Of a stretch of 41,986 bases of DNA, positions 28,053 through 38,708 are shown piece after piece. A program made the translations under genes and the position numbers. Origin of the DNA: Kiloniella laminariae DSM 19542 (lineage in GTDB: Bacteria; Pseudomonadota; Alphaproteobacteria; Kiloniellales; Kiloniellaceae); the NCBI RefSeq assembly GCF_000374005.1, contig NZ_KB893142.1, positions 1 through 41,986 of the forward strand. Reading direction: 5' to 3'. The notes beneath the pieces are model-generated. The model saw only the letters and a program-made list of their open reading frames with translations, did not search any database and was not told the origin of the DNA. Numbering within the stretch: the first letter of the stretch is position 1; every line of letters begins with the position of its first letter.

Positions 28053-29069
28053 TTAGAAAGGTTCGTCGAGACGCTTGGCCAGCTCTTCGATATTCTCAGG
28101 TGGCCACTCGGCAATTTCCATACCGAGGTGCAGCCCCATGCCGGAAAGAACCTCTTTGATTTCATTGAGGGACTTACGACCGAAGTTGGGCGTACGCAGC
28201 ATTTCTGCTTCGGTTTTCTGAACCAGATCACCGATGTAGACAATGTTGTCGTTCTTGAGGCAGTTCGCGGAACGCACAGACAGCTCAAGCTCATCAACTT
28301 TACGCAACAGGTTGCGGTTGAACGGAGGTTCGCTCGGACGATCATCGATCTCTTCAACTTTTGGTTCGTCGAAGTTCACGAAGAGTGACAGCTGGTCCTG
28401 CAAGATGCGGGAAGCAACAGCAATCGAATCTTCCGGTGTAATGGAACCGTCAGTCTCAATTTCCAGTGTCAGACGGTCATAATCGGTAACCTGACCAACA
28501 CGGGTGTTATCAACCTTGTAAGAAACCTTGCGAACCGGAGAGAAGATCGAATCAACCGGGATCAGACCGATTGGAGCATCTTCGATACGGTTCTGCGATG
28601 CAGCAACATAGCCCTTACCTGTATTCACAGTAAGTTCCATATCCAGGTGAGCACCGTCATCCAGAGTACAGAGAACCAGATCAGGATTCATCACTTCGAT
28701 GTCGCCTGTGGTTTCAATCTGACCAGCCGTGACAGAACCAGGACCTTCGGCGCGCAAACGCATCCGTTTTGGTCCCTCACCTTCCATCCGCAAAGCAATC
28801 GCTTTGATGTTCAGAATAACATCTGTCACATCTTCACGAACGCCAGGAATAGAAGAGAATTCGTGCAAAACGCCATCGATGTGGATGGACGTTACCGCAG
28901 CACCCTGCAAAGAAGACAGGAGAACACGGCGAAGAGCATTTCCAAGAGTAAGACCGAAACCACGCTCAAGCGGCTCAGCAACAATCTTGGCAACACGGCT
29001 GCTGTCATTGCCAGTCTCGACAACGAGACTTTCAGGCTTGATCAACACATTCCAGTTTGTCTGAATCAC
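28053..29069 (-). CDS. rpoA: DNA-directed RNA polymerase subunit alpha
   Basis: A 338-residue alpha subunit that assembles the polymerase core and contacts UP elements. The N-terminal domain shows [23 protein letters not shown]; the C-terminal domain (about 255-325) has [22 protein letters not shown] and [17 protein letters not shown]. Length is normal. It lies 153 bp downstream of rpsK, after an intrinsic terminator, so expression may depend on readthrough or a separate promoter. Confidence 0.98.
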   Translation of the reverse strand: MIQTNWNVLIKPESLVVETGNDSSRVAKIVAEPLERGFGLTLGNALRRVLLSSLQGAAVTSIHIDGVLHEFSSIPGVREDVTDVILNIKAIALRMEGEGPKRMRLRAEGPGSVTAGQIETTGDIEVMNPDLVLCTLDDGAHLDMELTVNTGKGYVAASQNRIEDAPIGLIPVDSIFSPVRKVSYKVDNTRVGQVTDYDRLTLEIETDGSITPEDSIAVASRILQDQLSLFVNFDEPKVEEIDDRPSEPPFNRNLLRKVDELELSVRSANCLKNDNIVYIGDLVQKTEAEMLRTPNFGRKSLNEIKEVLSGMGLHLGMEIAEWPPENIEELAKRLDEPF

Positions 29070-29149
29070 AGTAAAACCTCGTGACTTGCATGCTATCGAT
29101 TGTCAACGGGCGACAACAATGGCTCATGCTCTGTCATAGATAAGCCAAA

Positions 29150-29170
29150 AAGCCGGAGAACCTCCGGCTT
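29150..29170 (-). terminator. Intrinsic terminator between rpsK and rpoA
   Basis: A perfect 9-bp stem (29150-29158 with 29162-29170) with a three-base loop is followed on the minus strand by TTTTTGG, counting the T pair at the stem end. It is placed between two genes of the alpha operon. A second, imperfect hairpin (about 29187-29213) lies between it and rpsK. Confidence 0.7.
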
Positions 29171-29222
29171 CTGACCTGATTGGAAAAGGCGGCACTCCCG
29201 TTAGTGCGCCGCCCCTGTACCC

Positions 29223-29612
29223 TTAAACGCGACGGCGTTTAGGAGGACGACATCCGTTGTGCGGGATTGGGGTCACATCACGGATACCGGTGATGGTGAA
29301 ACCAACAGCCTGCAAGGCACGCAGAGCGGACTCACGTCCTGAACCTGGGCCTTTAACATTTACGTCGAGAGTCTTCATCCCGTGTTCCTGAGCTTTTTTA
29401 CCTGCGTCTTCTGCAGCAAGCTGAGCAGCATAGGGAGTAGACTTACGAGAGCCTTTAAAACCAAGACCACCTGCAGATGCCCAGGAAATAGCATTTCCCT
29501 GAACGTCAGTAATGGTGATGATGGTGTTGTTGAACGTGGCGTTCACGTGCGCGATACCGGAAGAAATATTCTTCCTCTCGCGGCGCCGAACTTTCGTCTG
29601 AGGTTTAGCCAT
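29223..29612 (-). CDS. rpsK: 30S ribosomal protein S11
   Basis: A 129-residue S11 of the small-subunit platform. The typical segments [42 protein letters not shown] and the C-terminal [18 protein letters not shown] are intact. It follows rpsM by 14 bp and is the last gene before the rpsK-rpoA terminator. Confidence 0.98.
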   Translation of the reverse strand: MAKPQTKVRRRERKNISSGIAHVNATFNNTIITITDVQGNAISWASAGGLGFKGSRKSTPYAAQLAAEDAGKKAQEHGMKTLDVNVKGPGSGRESALRALQAVGFTITGIRDVTPIPHNGCRPPKRRRV

Positions 29613-29626
29613 TGTCTAAAAGCCCC

Positions 29627-29995
29627 TTATTTCTTCTTACCAGCGATCGCAACAGCAGGACCTTTACGCGTACGTGCGTTGGTCCGGGTACGCTGTCCAC
29701 GAACTGGTAGACGTTTACGATGACGCAGGCCACGCAGGCAACCCAGATCCATCAAACGTTTAATGTTCATTGAAACTTCACGGCGAAGGTCACCTTCAAC
29801 AGTAAAGCCACGGTCAATTGTTTCACGAATGCGAAGTACTTCATCTTCTGTGAGTTCGTTAACACGGCGTTCAGCCGGAATGCCAACTTCTTCACAGATT
29901 TTTTTTGAATTCGCAGGACCAATACCATGGATATAGGTCAATGCGATGAGTACCCGCTTTTGCGTCGGGATGTTGACGCCAGCAATACGAGCCAC
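29627..29995 (-). CDS. rpsM: 30S ribosomal protein S13
   Basis: A 122-residue S13 of the small-subunit head, with [15 protein letters not shown] at the start, [14 protein letters not shown], and the tail [15 protein letters not shown] chose the GTG at 29995, which gives the normal family start and has AGGAGA five bases upstream; an ATG at 30040 would add 15 unrelated residues. It has its own consensus promoter (30220-30247) and a leader of about 217 bases with two hairpins. Confidence 0.97.
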   Translation of the reverse strand: MARIAGVNIPTQKRVLIALTYIHGIGPANSKKICEEVGIPAERRVNELTEDEVLRIRETIDRGFTVEGDLRREVSMNIKRLMDLGCLRGLRHRKRLPVRGQRTRTNARTRKGPAVAIAGKKK

Positions 29996-30106
29996 TACGC
30001 TCTCCTCACAAACACAGATCGGGTGCCAAGTATTTGACAACCCTGGGTTAATTCAATCCGCGACTATCTCTAGAGGTGAAATGAGAGACGTCGTACGACT
30101 ATTTCC

Positions 30107-30121
30107 CCCGGCCAGGCCGGG
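30107..30121. repeat. Leader hairpin in rpsM 5' region
   Basis: CCCGGCC (30107-30113) and GGCCGGG (30115-30121) are perfect inverted halves around one base. A second hairpin lies upstream in the transcript: GGCGC (30131-30135) pairs with GCGCC (30145-30149). Both fall inside the predicted leader of the rpsM-rpsK transcript. They could control translation or end the transcript early; neither is followed by a strong T-run. Confidence 0.55.
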
Positions 30122-30219
30122 AATACGAAAGGCGCCTAGATTCAGCGCCATATTCTTATCCCGCGTGAAAACCAAGATAAATCAAGGCTTCCTTTGGGAA
30201 AATGTCCATTCGGCGGCGG

Positions 30220-30247
30220 ATTATATGCCAATCCGCCGACCTGTCAA
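30220..30247 (-). promoter_or_regulatory. Consensus sigma70-type promoter for rpsM-rpsK
   Basis: On the minus strand TTGACA (30242-30247) and TATAAT (30220-30225) match both consensus boxes exactly, with a 16-base spacer. It lies just after the adk stop codon. The -10 box is within a 9-bp inverted repeat (30214-30222 with 30230-30238), so its melting or the start of the transcript may be modulated. Confidence 0.8.
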
Positions 30248-30257
30248 TGGTCAAGAA

Positions 30258-30830
30258 TCATTTAAGATAACCAGCGATCTGATTCGCCACGTCATCTATG
30301 CTTTTCATCCCGTCAACCTTGTTCAGAACACCCTTGGCTGCATAGTAAGGCAACACTGGAGCTGTCTGTGCATGATAGACGGACAAACGTTTTTTCAGGG
30401 TCTCGGCATTATCATCCGCACGGCGTTGTGCTTCCGGTGTTGCCTGGGCCCGGGTTTCGATGCGATCAAAAAGAATCTTCTCATCGACAACGATTTCAAT
30501 AATTTTGTCCAGCTTCAGGCCTTTTTCGACAAGCATCTTGTCGAGACCTTCCGCCTGGGCGACCGTACGAGGGAAGCCATCGAGGATGAATCCGTTTTTG
30601 CAATCGGCTTCATCAATCCGGTCAGAAATGATACCGATGATCAGATCATCGTCTACCAGTTGTCCCGCATCCATGACGGATTTGGCTTTCTGTCCCAGTT
30701 CTGTACCCGCAGCCACAGCAGCCCGAAGCATATCCCCTGTTGAAAGCTGAACAATGCCATGCTTTTCAACCAGGATCTCGGCCTGAGTTCCCTTCCCGGC
30801 CCCAGGAGGGCCAAACAGTATTATGTTCAT
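30258..30830 (-). CDS. adk: Adenylate kinase
   Basis: A 190-residue adenylate kinase that interconverts ATP, ADP and AMP. The P-loop [11 protein letters not shown] begins at residue 7, with [23 protein letters not shown] and [13 protein letters not shown] also clear. The lid is short, without the zinc-binding long form, so this is the compact type. The ATG overlaps the secY stop as ATGA, so translation is coupled. It ends just before the rpsM promoter. Confidence 0.97.
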   Translation of the reverse strand: MNIILFGPPGAGKGTQAEILVEKHGIVQLSTGDMLRAAVAAGTELGQKAKSVMDAGQLVDDDLIIGIISDRIDEADCKNGFILDGFPRTVAQAEGLDKMLVEKGLKLDKIIEIVVDEKILFDRIETRAQATPEAQRRADDNAETLKKRLSVYHAQTAPVLPYYAAKGVLNKVDGMKSIDDVANQIAGYLK

Positions 30831-32155
30831 CCACGCCTACCCTTTAATTTTGATTTTTTGATTAGACCTTCATATTGATGGGCTACCAGATGAGAATGGA
30901 TCTGACCGACCGTGTCCATTGTAACAGAGACGACAATCAGAAGACTCGTTCCGCCAAAATAGAAAGGGACAGCATACTGAGAGATCAGAATCTCCGGTAG
31001 CAGACAGACAGCAACCAGATACGCAGCACCCGCTACAGTCAACCGGTTAATGATATAGTCCAGATGGTTGGCGGTGTTCTTGCCCGGGCGAATCCCTGGA
31101 ACAAAGCCGCCATTCTTTTTCAGATTTTCGGCTGTATCTTCTGTATTGAAAACGATGCTTTTGTAGAAGAAAGCAAAGAAAGCAATCAGTGTGCTGTACA
31201 GCAGAATGTATCCCAGTGATCCACGTCCGAGATTTGCCGTTACCCAGGTCAGCCACTCAGGACCGCTCCCGGCAGAGAACTGCGCCGCAGAAATCGGCAT
31301 CAGCAACAGTGAAGAGGCAAAGATCGGAGGAATAACACCGGAAACGTTCAGCTTGATTGGCAGGTGAGAAGATTCGCCGCCAAACATCTTGTTGCCAACC
31401 TGACGTTTCGGATACTGAACGATGATTCGGCGATGAGCACGCTCGACACAGACGATTCCTGCAATCACCAGAGGAACCAGCAGAATGATCAGCGCAACAA
31501 CGCCGTTGTTCAGGCTCAACTCAAACGTCTGGGCCAGTGCTGCCGGAAGACCTGCCACGATACCTGAGAAAATGATCAGGGAAATACCGTTACCGATACC
31601 GCGCTGGGTAATCTGTTCACCCAGCCACAGCAGGAACACAGTCCCGCCAGTCAGGGTGATAACTGTCGTTAACTCAAAGAACGGCCCCGGATTGATAACC
31701 GAAGCGCCAAATCCGGACGAGGCCTCAAGCCCCCTGGCAATACCGTAAGCCTGAATCGCAGCAAGGATAACCGCCCCGTAACGGGTGTACTGGTTGATTT
31801 TCTTGCGCCCGGACTCACCTTCTTTTTTCAAAGCTTCGATCTGCGGAGAGATCGCCGACATCAGCTGCATGATAATAGATGCAGAGATATAGGGCATAAT
31901 GTTCAGAGCAAAAATGGTCATGCGCTCGAGCGCACCACCAGAAAAGAGATTAAACATCCCAAGCATGCCACCAGCCTGGCTGTTAAAGGCTTGCTTGAAG
32001 ATAGAGGGATCAATGCCGGGTAAAGGAATATAGGTACCCAGACGATAAACAATCAGCGCACCCAGGGTGAACCAGATACGCTTCTTCAAATCTGTGGCTT
32101 TTGAAAACGAACTAAAATTAATGTTCGAGGCTAATTGCTCGGCAGCGGATGCCAT
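30827..32155 (-). CDS. secY: Protein translocase subunit SecY
   Basis: A 442-residue channel subunit of the SecYEG translocon with about ten membrane helices. The family segments [67 protein letters not shown] and the C-terminal [22 protein letters not shown] are present. It is separated from rplO by 86 bp containing a strong intrinsic terminator, and it overlaps adk by four bases. Confidence 0.98.
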   Translation of the reverse strand: MASAAEQLASNINFSSFSKATDLKKRIWFTLGALIVYRLGTYIPLPGIDPSIFKQAFNSQAGGMLGMFNLFSGGALERMTIFALNIMPYISASIIMQLMSAISPQIEALKKEGESGRKKINQYTRYGAVILAAIQAYGIARGLEASSGFGASVINPGPFFELTTVITLTGGTVFLLWLGEQITQRGIGNGISLIIFSGIVAGLPAALAQTFELSLNNGVVALIILLVPLVIAGIVCVERAHRRIIVQYPKRQVGNKMFGGESSHLPIKLNVSGVIPPIFASSLLLMPISAAQFSAGSGPEWLTWVTANLGRGSLGYILLYSTLIAFFAFFYKSIVFNTEDTAENLKKNGGFVPGIRPGKNTANHLDYIINRLTVAGAAYLVAVCLLPEILISQYAVPFYFGGTSLLIVVSVTMDTVGQIHSHLVAHQYEGLIKKSKLKGRRG

Positions 32156-32184
32156 GTGCCTGTTCCCGGTACTAGAAATGACTT

Positions 32185-32236
32185 AAAAAAAAGCAAAGGC
32201 AAGGACCTCCCCAAGCTTGAGGAGATCCCTGCCTTT
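32185..32236 (-). terminator. Intrinsic terminator/attenuator between rplO and secY
   Basis: On the minus strand a long hairpin (32195-32236) with about 18 pairs, one bulge, two G-U pairs and a seven-base loop is followed within two bases by eight T (32185-32192). It has all parts of a rho-independent terminator but lies between two essential genes of the spc operon. Confidence 0.8.
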
Positions 32237-32241
32237 ACAAA

Positions 32242-32706
32242 TTATTCGCTTGCAGGAACGGTGACAGAGCCACCGGCCTTTTCGACGGCTGCAATTGCCG
32301 CAGCAGAAGCGCCAGCTACAGTGATAGACACTTTAGCAGACAGTTCGCCGTTCGCCAGAAGGCGAATACCGTCACGAGCGTCGGTAATGATACCGGAAGT
32401 AACCAGAACGTCCTGATCAATCGGTTTCTTGGCGTCGATCTTCTTAGCGTCGATCGCAGCCTGAAGACGGCCGATGTTCAGAGGAACGAAGTTCTTCCGG
32501 AAAATGTTGTTAAATCCACGTTTCGGCAGACGGCGATGCAGTGGCATCTGGCCGCCTTCGAAGCCTTTAACGGCAACACCGGAACGGGACTTCTGACCCT
32601 TGTGACCGGTCCCGGCGGTTTTACCCGTTCCGGATCCGGTTCCGCGACCAACACGTTTACGGTTTTTGGTCGCGCCGAGGTTATCGGAAAGCTGATTGAG
32701 CTTCAT
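32242..32706 (-). CDS. rplO: 50S ribosomal protein L15
   Basis: A 154-residue L15, a late-assembly protein of the large subunit. The glycine-rich N-terminus [24 protein letters not shown] and [15 protein letters not shown] are typical. It follows rpmD by 47 bp and precedes the rplO-secY terminator. Confidence 0.98.
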   Translation of the reverse strand: MKLNQLSDNLGATKNRKRVGRGTGSGTGKTAGTGHKGQKSRSGVAVKGFEGGQMPLHRRLPKRGFNNIFRKNFVPLNIGRLQAAIDAKKIDAKKPIDQDVLVTSGIITDARDGIRLLANGELSAKVSITVAGASAAAIAAVEKAGGSVTVPASE

Positions 32707-32753
32707 GGTAATGGTCCCAGTTTCCCCTACTTGCGAGAGAGATGGGGAGGCCC

Positions 32754-32945
32754 TTAGGCCTCCTCAACCTTCACAAGATGGCTAACCTTGTTGATCATGC
32801 CACGCACAGCTGGAGTATCTTCCAGTGTACAACGACGGTTCATTTTATTGAGGCCCAGACCAACCAAAGTAGCGCGCTGATCTTTTGTCCGTCCGATTGG
32901 ACTTCCTACCTGAACCACAGTAACGGTTTGTTTCTTGGCTGCCAT
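32754..32945 (-). CDS. rpmD: 50S ribosomal protein L30
   Basis: A 63-residue L30, intact. The short [28 protein letters not shown] stretch is the family pattern (positions about 8-35). It starts six bases after rpsE and precedes rplO. Confidence 0.97.
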   Translation of the reverse strand: MAAKKQTVTVVQVGSPIGRTKDQRATLVGLGLNKMNRRCTLEDTPAVRGMINKVSHLVKVEEA

Positions 32946-32951
32946 GGTATC

Positions 32952-33521
32952 TTACCCCTGCGCTTCTGTGCCAGTAGCACGGGAACCAAGGATGTCAGAA
33001 ACCTTCTTGCCGCGACGCTGAGCAACCATACGAGGGCTGCGTGAACGCACGAGGCCATCGAAGGATGCTTTAATCAGGTTATGCGGGTTCGAAGTACCTG
33101 TGGACTTAGCGACCACATCCTGAACACCAAGAGCTTCGAAAACAGCACGGAGTGGACCACCGGCAATAATACCGGTACCCGCTGGTGCGCTGCGCATTAC
33201 AACGTGGCCTGCACCATAGTGACCTTTAATGTCGTGGTGCAGTGTGCGGCCCTCACGAAGAGGAACACGAACCATGTTACGCTTTGCAGCTTCCGTGGCT
33301 TTACGAATTGCTTCAGGAACTTCACGGGCTTTACCAGTGCCATGACCAACGCGGCCACGACCATCACCAACGACGACAATAGCGGCAAAGCCAAAACGAC
33401 GGCCACCCTTGACGACTTTAGCAACACGGTTAATACCAACCAGTTTTTCGATCAGTTCCGGTTCATCGCGATTGCGATCATCTCTACGATCACGATTATT
33501 TTCTTTCTGAGAACGTGCCAT
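32952..33521 (-). CDS. rpsE: 30S ribosomal protein S5
   Basis: A 189-residue S5, which helps decoding accuracy. A charged N-terminal extension precedes [20 protein letters not shown]. The central [23 protein letters not shown] and [23 protein letters not shown] segments are clear. It starts nine bases after rplR. Confidence 0.98.
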   Translation of the reverse strand: MARSQKENNRDRRDDRNRDEPELIEKLVGINRVAKVVKGGRRFGFAAIVVVGDGRGRVGHGTGKAREVPEAIRKATEAAKRNMVRVPLREGRTLHHDIKGHYGAGHVVMRSAPAGTGIIAGGPLRAVFEALGVQDVVAKSTGTSNPHNLIKASFDGLVRSRSPRMVAQRRGKKVSDILGSRATGTEAQG

Positions 33522-33530
33522 TCTGTCCTC

Positions 33531-33893
33531 CTAGAACTTTAAGCCAGCTTCACGGGCAGCATCGGCAAGAGCCTTGATACGACCGTGATAGATGTTACCA
33601 CCGCGGTCAAAGACGACCTCGGTGATACCGGCAGCGACAGCACGCTCTGCAACGAGTTTTCCGACTTCGGTAGCTGCTGTTTTATCAGCACCAGTCTTCA
33701 ACGCGCTCTTCAGAGAGCCATCCAGAGTTGACGCAGCGGCAACAGTGACACCCTGCTTGTCGTCGATCACCTGAGCATAGATATGTTTGCTCGAGCGAAA
33801 AACTGACAGGCGAGGACGACCATTACCCGTGCGCCGGAGCTGTGTACGAACGCGACTTTTGCGGCGATCGTGCAATGATGTAAGCTTACGCAT
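33531..33893 (-). CDS. rplR: 50S ribosomal protein L18
   Basis: A 120-residue L18 that binds 5S r[23 protein letters not shown] and the C-terminal [26 protein letters not shown] pattern are intact. It begins three bases after rplF. Confidence 0.98.
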   Translation of the reverse strand: MRKLTSLHDRRKSRVRTQLRRTGNGRPRLSVFRSSKHIYAQVIDDKQGVTVAAASTLDGSLKSALKTGADKTAATEVGKLVAERAVAAGITEVVFDRGGNIYHGRIKALADAAREAGLKF

Positions 33894-33896
33894 GGG

Positions 33897-34430
33897 TTAC
33901 TTCTTCTTGCCTTCTTTACGCAGAACGACTTCGTCAGCGTACTTAACACCTTTGCCTTTGTAAGGCTCTGGCGGACGATACGCGCGAATCTCGGCAGCCA
34001 CCTGGCCAACCTTCTGCTTGTCAATCCCCGAGACGGCCACTGCTGTCGGCTTTTCACAAACGATGGAGATACCTTCAGGAATCGGGTAGTTCACATCGTG
34101 TGAGAAACCAAGCTGCAGATTGAGAGCATTGCCCTGAACCGCCGCACGATAACCAACACCGTTGATTTCCAAGCTCTTGGTATAGCCCTGGGACACACCA
34201 ATAACAAGGTTTTCAACACGACTGCGAGCAGTACCCCACATGGAGCGTGCGCGCTTGCTATCATTAGCTGGTTTGACGACCACTTTTCCCTCTTCGAGAG
34301 AAATGCTTACATCATCCGTAGCTGCGAAGCTGAGTTGACCCAGCTTCCCTTTTGCAGTGACGACATTGCCGTCTACTTTAACTTCGACCCCGCCTGGGAC
34401 TTCCACGGGGTTTTTGCCTACACGAGACAT
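33897..34430 (-). CDS. rplF: 50S ribosomal protein L6
   Basis: A 177-residue L6 located near the factor-binding site of the large subunit. The family start [36 protein letters not shown] and the C-terminal [17 protein letters not shown] are present. It starts 12 bases after rpsH. Confidence 0.98.
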   Translation of the reverse strand: MSRVGKNPVEVPGGVEVKVDGNVVTAKGKLGQLSFAATDDVSISLEEGKVVVKPANDSKRARSMWGTARSRVENLVIGVSQGYTKSLEINGVGYRAAVQGNALNLQLGFSHDVNYPIPEGISIVCEKPTAVAVSGIDKQKVGQVAAEIRAYRPPEPYKGKGVKYADEVVLRKEGKKK

Positions 34431-34442
34431 ATCATAACCCCC

Positions 34443-34841
34443 TTAGAATACCTGGCAAAGGACTTCACCACCAACATTGGCGGCGCGGGCCTCTTGGTCT
34501 GACATTACGCCGCTAGGCGTGGAGAGGATGGTAACCCCAAGTCCGTTATAGAAGCGCGGAAGCTCTTTAATTTTAGAGTATACACGACGACCAGGACGGG
34601 AAACACGGCTGATCTCAGAGATCGCCGGATCACCATCTGCATATTTGAGCTCGATTGAGAGCTCGGAAATGCCAGCACGAATTTCTGTTGTGCTGTAGTC
34701 GCGGATGTAACCTTCACGCTTCAGGACATCAAGAACGTTAGCACGCAGCTTTGAAGCTGGCGCGCTAACGACGGATTTACCAACCCGCTGTCCATTGCGG
34801 ATGCGGGTCAGCATATCCCCTAAAGGATCGCTCATCGCCAT
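34443..34841 (-). CDS. rpsH: 30S ribosomal protein S8
   Basis: A 132-residue S8, a primary 16S rRNA binder. [14 protein letters not shown] at the start, [23 protein letters not shown] and the terminal GGEVLCQVF are typical. Two in-frame ATGs lie two codons apart (34841 and 34835); the first has AGGA eight bases before it and is kept. Confidence 0.97.
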   Translation of the reverse strand: MAMSDPLGDMLTRIRNGQRVGKSVVSAPASKLRANVLDVLKREGYIRDYSTTEIRAGISELSIELKYADGDPAISEISRVSRPGRRVYSKIKELPRFYNGLGVTILSTPSGVMSDQEARAANVGGEVLCQVF

Positions 34842-34856
34842 CTCGCTGTTCCTTTC

Positions 34857-35162
34857 TTACCAGCTCGACTTTACCACACCGGGAACCTGACCAACGGAGG
34901 CCAGATCGCGCAGTGCGATACGTGAGAGCTTGAACTTACGATAAAAACCACGTGGGCGTCCGGAAACGCCACAACGATTCCGTACACGGATCTTTGCTCC
35001 GTCACGAGGCAACTGAGCCAATTTCAGGCTTGCATGGAAGATCTCTTCCGGAGAAGCCGAACGATCAGTAGCAATCGCTTTTAGAACAGCACGCTTTTCA
35101 GCCTGCTTAACGACCAGACGGCGGCGTTTTTCGTTCTTAGCAATGGCACTTTTCTTAGCCAT
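34857..35162 (-). CDS. rpsN: 30S ribosomal protein S14
   Basis: A 101-residue S14 of the longer, zinc-free type: the tail [21 protein letters not shown] is present and the paired CxxC motifs of the short form are absent. It lies between rplE and rpsH, as in other proteobacteria. Confidence 0.98.
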   Translation of the reverse strand: MAKKSAIAKNEKRRRLVVKQAEKRAVLKAIATDRSASPEEIFHASLKLAQLPRDGAKIRVRNRCGVSGRPRGFYRKFKLSRIALRDLASVGQVPGVVKSSW

Positions 35163-35185
35163 AGTACTATTCCTTTCTGCCCGTT

Positions 35186-35731
35186 CTACTTAGAGAACGG
35201 CATGTCGAACCTTGCAAGGAGAGCTTTTGCTTCCTTATCGGTTTTCGCCGTGGTGCAGATGGTGATATCCATACCGCGGATTTCGTCTACGCGATCGTAT
35301 TCGATTTCCGGGAAAATAATCTGCTCCTTGATGCCCATGTTGTAGTTACCACGACCATCGAAACTATTGCCTTTCACGCCGCGGAAATCGCGAACACGTG
35401 GCAGGGCAATCGTCACGAGACGATCGAGGAACTCATACATGCGGTCACCGCGCAGTGTCACCTTGCAGCCTAGTGGCATTTCTTCACGCACCTTGAAACC
35501 CGCAATGGATTTCTTGGCTTTGGTGATAACCGGCTTCTGAGCAGCGATAAGCTCGAGCTCTTCAGCAGCGTTTTTCACCTTCTTGGTGTCCTGAACGGCT
35601 TTACCAACACCGATATTCAGCACGATCTTCTCGAGCTTAGGGATCTGCATTGGGTTCGTGTAGTCAAATTCAACTTTCAAAGCGTCTTTGACGGCACTGT
35701 TGTAGTGTGCTTTCAAGCGAGGCTGTGTCAT
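35186..35731 (-). CDS. rplE: 50S ribosomal protein L5
   Basis: A 181-residue L5 that binds 5S rRNA and contacts the P-site t[43 protein letters not shown] and [17 protein letters not shown] are all present. It begins 14 bases after rplX. Confidence 0.98.
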   Translation of the reverse strand: MTQPRLKAHYNSAVKDALKVEFDYTNPMQIPKLEKIVLNIGVGKAVQDTKKVKNAAEELELIAAQKPVITKAKKSIAGFKVREEMPLGCKVTLRGDRMYEFLDRLVTIALPRVRDFRGVKGNSFDGRGNYNMGIKEQIIFPEIEYDRVDEIRGMDITICTTAKTDKEAKALLARFDMPFSK

Positions 35732-35745
35732 TTCTTCAACCCGCC

Positions 35746-36066
35746 TTATACATCTACTACTTCGCCAGATTTCTTGGCGAAGCGCACTTTACGATCACCA
35801 TCCTGACGATACCCAACGCGGGTAGCATCACCGGACTTCGGATCTACGAGTGCAATATTAGAAATATGAATGGAAGCTTCGTTCTCGACGATTCCACCCG
35901 CTGATGTCTGGGTCGCACGCTGATGCTTCTTCGCAACGTTGATGCCCTGTACCACAGCGCGATCTTCGTCACGAAGTACACGAAGCACTTCGCCTTTTTT
36001 ACCCTTGTCACGACCGGTCGTAACTACTACCTGGTCGCCTTTTTTAATCTTGAACTTCTTGCTCAT
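35746..36066 (-). CDS. rplX: 50S ribosomal protein L24
   Basis: A 106-residue L24, an assembly initiator, with a KOW motif ([20 protein letters not shown]) at the start. Its ATG shares one base with the rplN stop (36066), so the pair are translationally coupled. Confidence 0.97.
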   Translation of the reverse strand: MSKKFKIKKGDQVVVTTGRDKGKKGEVLRVLRDEDRAVVQGINVAKKHQRATQTSAGGIVENEASIHISNIALVDPKSGDATRVGYRQDGDRKVRFAKKSGEVVDV

Positions 36067-36434
36067 TACAGCACCTCGGGCGCCAAGGACACGATTTTCA
36101 TGAAACTGCGCGCACGCAGCTCACGAGTCACAGGTCCGAAAATACGTGTACCAATTGGCTCATTTGACTTGTTGATCAAAACAGCAGCATTGGTATCAAA
36201 GCGGATCGAGGTACCGTCTTCACGACGAATTTCTTTTGCCGTACGTACAATAACGGCACGATGAACATCACCTTTTTTTACCTTGCCACGTGGAATTGCT
36301 TCCTTGACAGATACGCGGATGATGTCACCGATACTGGCGGTTTTACGTTTAGAACCGCCAAGTACCTTGATGCACTGCACTCTACGAGCGCCTGAATTAT
36401 CAGCTACTTCCAGCTGAGATTGCATCTGGATCAT
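36066..36434 (-). CDS. rplN: 50S ribosomal protein L14
   Basis: A 122-residue L14 at the subunit interface. [47 protein letters not shown] and the tail [18 protein letters not shown] are typical. It overlaps rplX by one base and starts 16 bases after rpsQ. Confidence 0.98.
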   Translation of the reverse strand: MIQMQSQLEVADNSGARRVQCIKVLGGSKRKTASIGDIIRVSVKEAIPRGKVKKGDVHRAVIVRTAKEIRREDGTSIRFDTNAAVLINKSNEPIGTRIFGPVTRELRARSFMKIVSLAPEVL

Positions 36435-36450
36435 GGCTTTATCCTAAATA

Positions 36451-36696
36451 CTATGCTTCAGAAGAAGCGTCGCTGAACACTTCCCAAGATTTGGTCTTGG
36501 AAACTGGACGACACTCACGAATCTTGACGACATCTCCCGCTTTAACCGCGTTGGTCTCGTCATGAGCGTGATACTTCTTCGAGCGCTTAATGAACTTCTT
36601 GTAGATAGGGTGCATAACTCGACGCTCAACAAGAACGGTAATTGTCTTATCCGTCTTGTCGCTTACGACGACACCCTGCAACACACGCCGTGGCAT
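36451..36696 (-). CDS. rpsQ: 30S ribosomal protein S17
   Basis: An 81-residue S17, a primary 16S rRNA binder. [20 protein letters not shown] and [16 protein letters not shown] are the conserved parts; the tail is divergent and acidic. It begins 12 bases after rpmC. Confidence 0.97.
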   Translation of the reverse strand: MPRRVLQGVVVSDKTDKTITVLVERRVMHPIYKKFIKRSKKYHAHDETNAVKAGDVVKIRECRPVSKTKSWEVFSDASSEA

Positions 36697-36708
36697 TGTG
36701 CAAACTCC

Positions 36709-36903
36709 TTAAGAAGCTGCCTGCAGAGACTGCAGTACAGTTTTGACTCGGGCGATGTCGCGGCGAACCTGACGGCACCGAGCAGTGTTTTCAAGCTGAC
36801 CGCTGGCTTTCTGGAAACGAAGGTTAAACTGCTCCTTGCGCAGATTAACCATCTCAACCTTCAGCTCATCAGCCGTTTTAGTACGGAGATCACTCGATTT
36901 CAT
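36709..36903 (-). CDS. rpmC: 50S ribosomal protein L29
   Basis: A 64-residue L29, near the exit tunnel. It is a helical hairpin with [19 protein letters not shown] and [12 protein letters not shown]. Its ATG shares one base with the rplP stop. Confidence 0.97.
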   Translation of the reverse strand: MKSSDLRTKTADELKVEMVNLRKEQFNLRFQKASGQLENTARCRQVRRDIARVKTVLQSLQAAS

Positions 36904-37325
36904 TAGTTCCCTCCTTCACCGGGACGAACAACAAATTTCGTCTGGATTGGCAGCTTTGCAGCAGCAAGTGAGAAAGCCTCACGTGCCAGCTCCAGGGGCA
37001 CACCGTCCAGTTCGAACATTACACGACCTGGTTTGACTCTGGCAGCCCACCATTCTGGGTTACCTTTACCTTTACCCTGACGAACTTCAGCTGGTTTCGA
37101 TGAAACCGGCACGTCCGGGAAAATGCGGATCCACAACTTACCGACACGTTTCATATGACGCGTGACGGCGCGGCGGGCCGCTTCGATTTGACGGGCAGAA
37201 ACACGACCAGGGGTCAGGGCTTTGAGACCGAAAGCACCGAAGTTCAACTCGGTACCACCCTTGGCATTGCCGTGTATCCGGCCTTTATGTGCTTTGCGGA
37301 ATTTAGTCCGCTTTGGCTGCAGCAT
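36903..37325 (-). CDS. rplP: 50S ribosomal protein L16
   Basis: A 140-residue L16 next to the A-site t[19 protein letters not shown], the [22 protein letters not shown] stretch and [17 protein letters not shown] are intact. It follows rpsC by 26 bp and overlaps rpmC by one base. Confidence 0.98.
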   Translation of the reverse strand: MLQPKRTKFRKAHKGRIHGNAKGGTELNFGAFGLKALTPGRVSARQIEAARRAVTRHMKRVGKLWIRIFPDVPVSSKPAEVRQGKGKGNPEWWAARVKPGRVMFELDGVPLELAREAFSLAAAKLPIQTKFVVRPGEGGN

Positions 37326-37351
37326 TGTTTTACTTCCTCAAGCTATGCCCG

Positions 37352-38032
37352 TTATGAACGAGCTGCCTGTGAATCCTGAGCTCGTTTGTCCATGGCCATT
37401 GGATCATGTTCCATGATCTCGCCTTTGAATACCCAAACCTTAACACCACAAATACCGTATGTGGTGGAAGCACGGGATTCAGCGTAATCAACTTCAGCAC
37501 GAAGCGTGTGAAGTGGAACACGGCCCTCACGATACCATTCTGTACGAGCGATTTCAGCACCACCCAAACGGCCTGCGCAGTTAATACGCACACCCTGGGC
37601 ACCGAGACGCATCGCTGACTGAACAGCACGTTTCATGGCACGGCGGAAAGCCACACGACGTTCTAACTGACTACAGATGTTGTCTGCAACCAATTTCGCA
37701 TCAATTTCTGGTTTCCGGATCTCTACGATGTTCAGATGGACTTCGCTAGAAGTCAGTTTCTGAAGCTCACGACGCAGTTTTTCGATATCCGTTCCCTTTT
37801 TACCAATCACAACACCTGGACGGGCAGAATAAAGGGTAACACGGGCTTTCTTGGCTGGACGCTCGATGATGATACGTGAAAGACCAGCTTGCTTCAGGCG
37901 TTCGCGCAGAAACTCACGGATTTTCAGATCTTCATGAAGCATGTCAGCATAGTTCGCATCTGCAAACCAACGAGAATCCCAGGTCCGGATGATACCGACA
38001 CGAAGGCCGATAGGATTAATCTTTTGACCCAT
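37352..38032 (-). CDS. rpsC: 30S ribosomal protein S3
   Basis: A 226-residue S3 at the mRNA entry. [23 protein letters not shown] at the start, the KH domain with [18 protein letters not shown], and [26 protein letters not shown] are clear. Its ATG shares one base with the rplV stop. Confidence 0.98.
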   Translation of the reverse strand: MGQKINPIGLRVGIIRTWDSRWFADANYADMLHEDLKIREFLRERLKQAGLSRIIIERPAKKARVTLYSARPGVVIGKKGTDIEKLRRELQKLTSSEVHLNIVEIRKPEIDAKLVADNICSQLERRVAFRRAMKRAVQSAMRLGAQGVRINCAGRLGGAEIARTEWYREGRVPLHTLRAEVDYAESRASTTYGICGVKVWVFKGEIMEHDPMAMDKRAQDSQAARS

Positions 38033-38412
38033 TATGCGGCCTCCTCGCGTTCGCGGACAACAACTGTCAGCTGGCTCCAGGGTTTCAGCAGACGGCCGGT
38101 ACGGCCGCGAGCACGAGCCCGGAAGCGTTTCATGACAAAGCTCTTGCCGACGAAAGCCTCTGCAACAAAGAGACGATCAACGTCAAGCTGATGGTTGTTT
38201 TCAGCATTTGCAATAGCGGACTGAAGAGCTTTTTTCACTTCAATCGCGATACGGCGCTTGGAAAACGTCAGTTCTGCCAAAGCAGATTCTGCTGATTTCC
38301 CACGAATGCTGGCCGCAACCAGGTTCAATTTACGCGGGGAAGTGCGAAGATTGACAGCAACTGCACGAGCTTCAGTGTCAGCTAACGCACGATCACGTTT
38401 TGACTTACTCAT
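38032..38412 (-). CDS. rplV: 50S ribosomal protein L22
   Basis: A 126-residue L22 lining the exit tunnel. [23 protein letters not shown] and the hairpin [25 protein letters not shown] are typical. Its ATG overlaps the rpsS stop by four bases. Confidence 0.98.
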   Translation of the reverse strand: MSKSKRDRALADTEARAVAVNLRTSPRKLNLVAASIRGKSAESALAELTFSKRRIAIEVKKALQSAIANAENNHQLDVDRLFVAEAFVGKSFVMKRFRARARGRTGRLLKPWSQLTVVVREREEAA

Positions 38413-38693
38413 TTTTTGCCTTTCTTCGCCTTCTTATCTACAGCGTGACCCCAATAGGTACGTGTAGGCGCGAATTCACCAAATTTATGGCCAACCATAT
38501 TCTCGGTTACGAGAACAGGGATGTGCTTCTGGCCGTTGTACACACCAAACGTCAAGCCAACGAACTGTGGCATGATGGTCGAACGACGTGACCAGGTTTT
38601 AATAATTTCATTGCGACCCGCATTTCGCACGGTTTCTGCCTTCTGTAGAAGATAGGCATCAACGAACGGGCCCTTCCAAACGGAACGTGCCAT
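38409..38693 (-). CDS. rpsS: 30S ribosomal protein S19
   Basis: A 94-residue S19 in the small-subunit head. [26 protein letters not shown] and [17 protein letters not shown] are the family signatures. It starts 15 bases after rplB and overlaps rplV. Confidence 0.98.
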   Translation of the reverse strand: MARSVWKGPFVDAYLLQKAETVRNAGRNEIIKTWSRRSTIMPQFVGLTFGVYNGQKHIPVLVTENMVGHKFGEFAPTRTYWGHAVDKKAKKGKK

Positions 38694-38708
38694 ATGGCCA
38701 TCCCCTCA

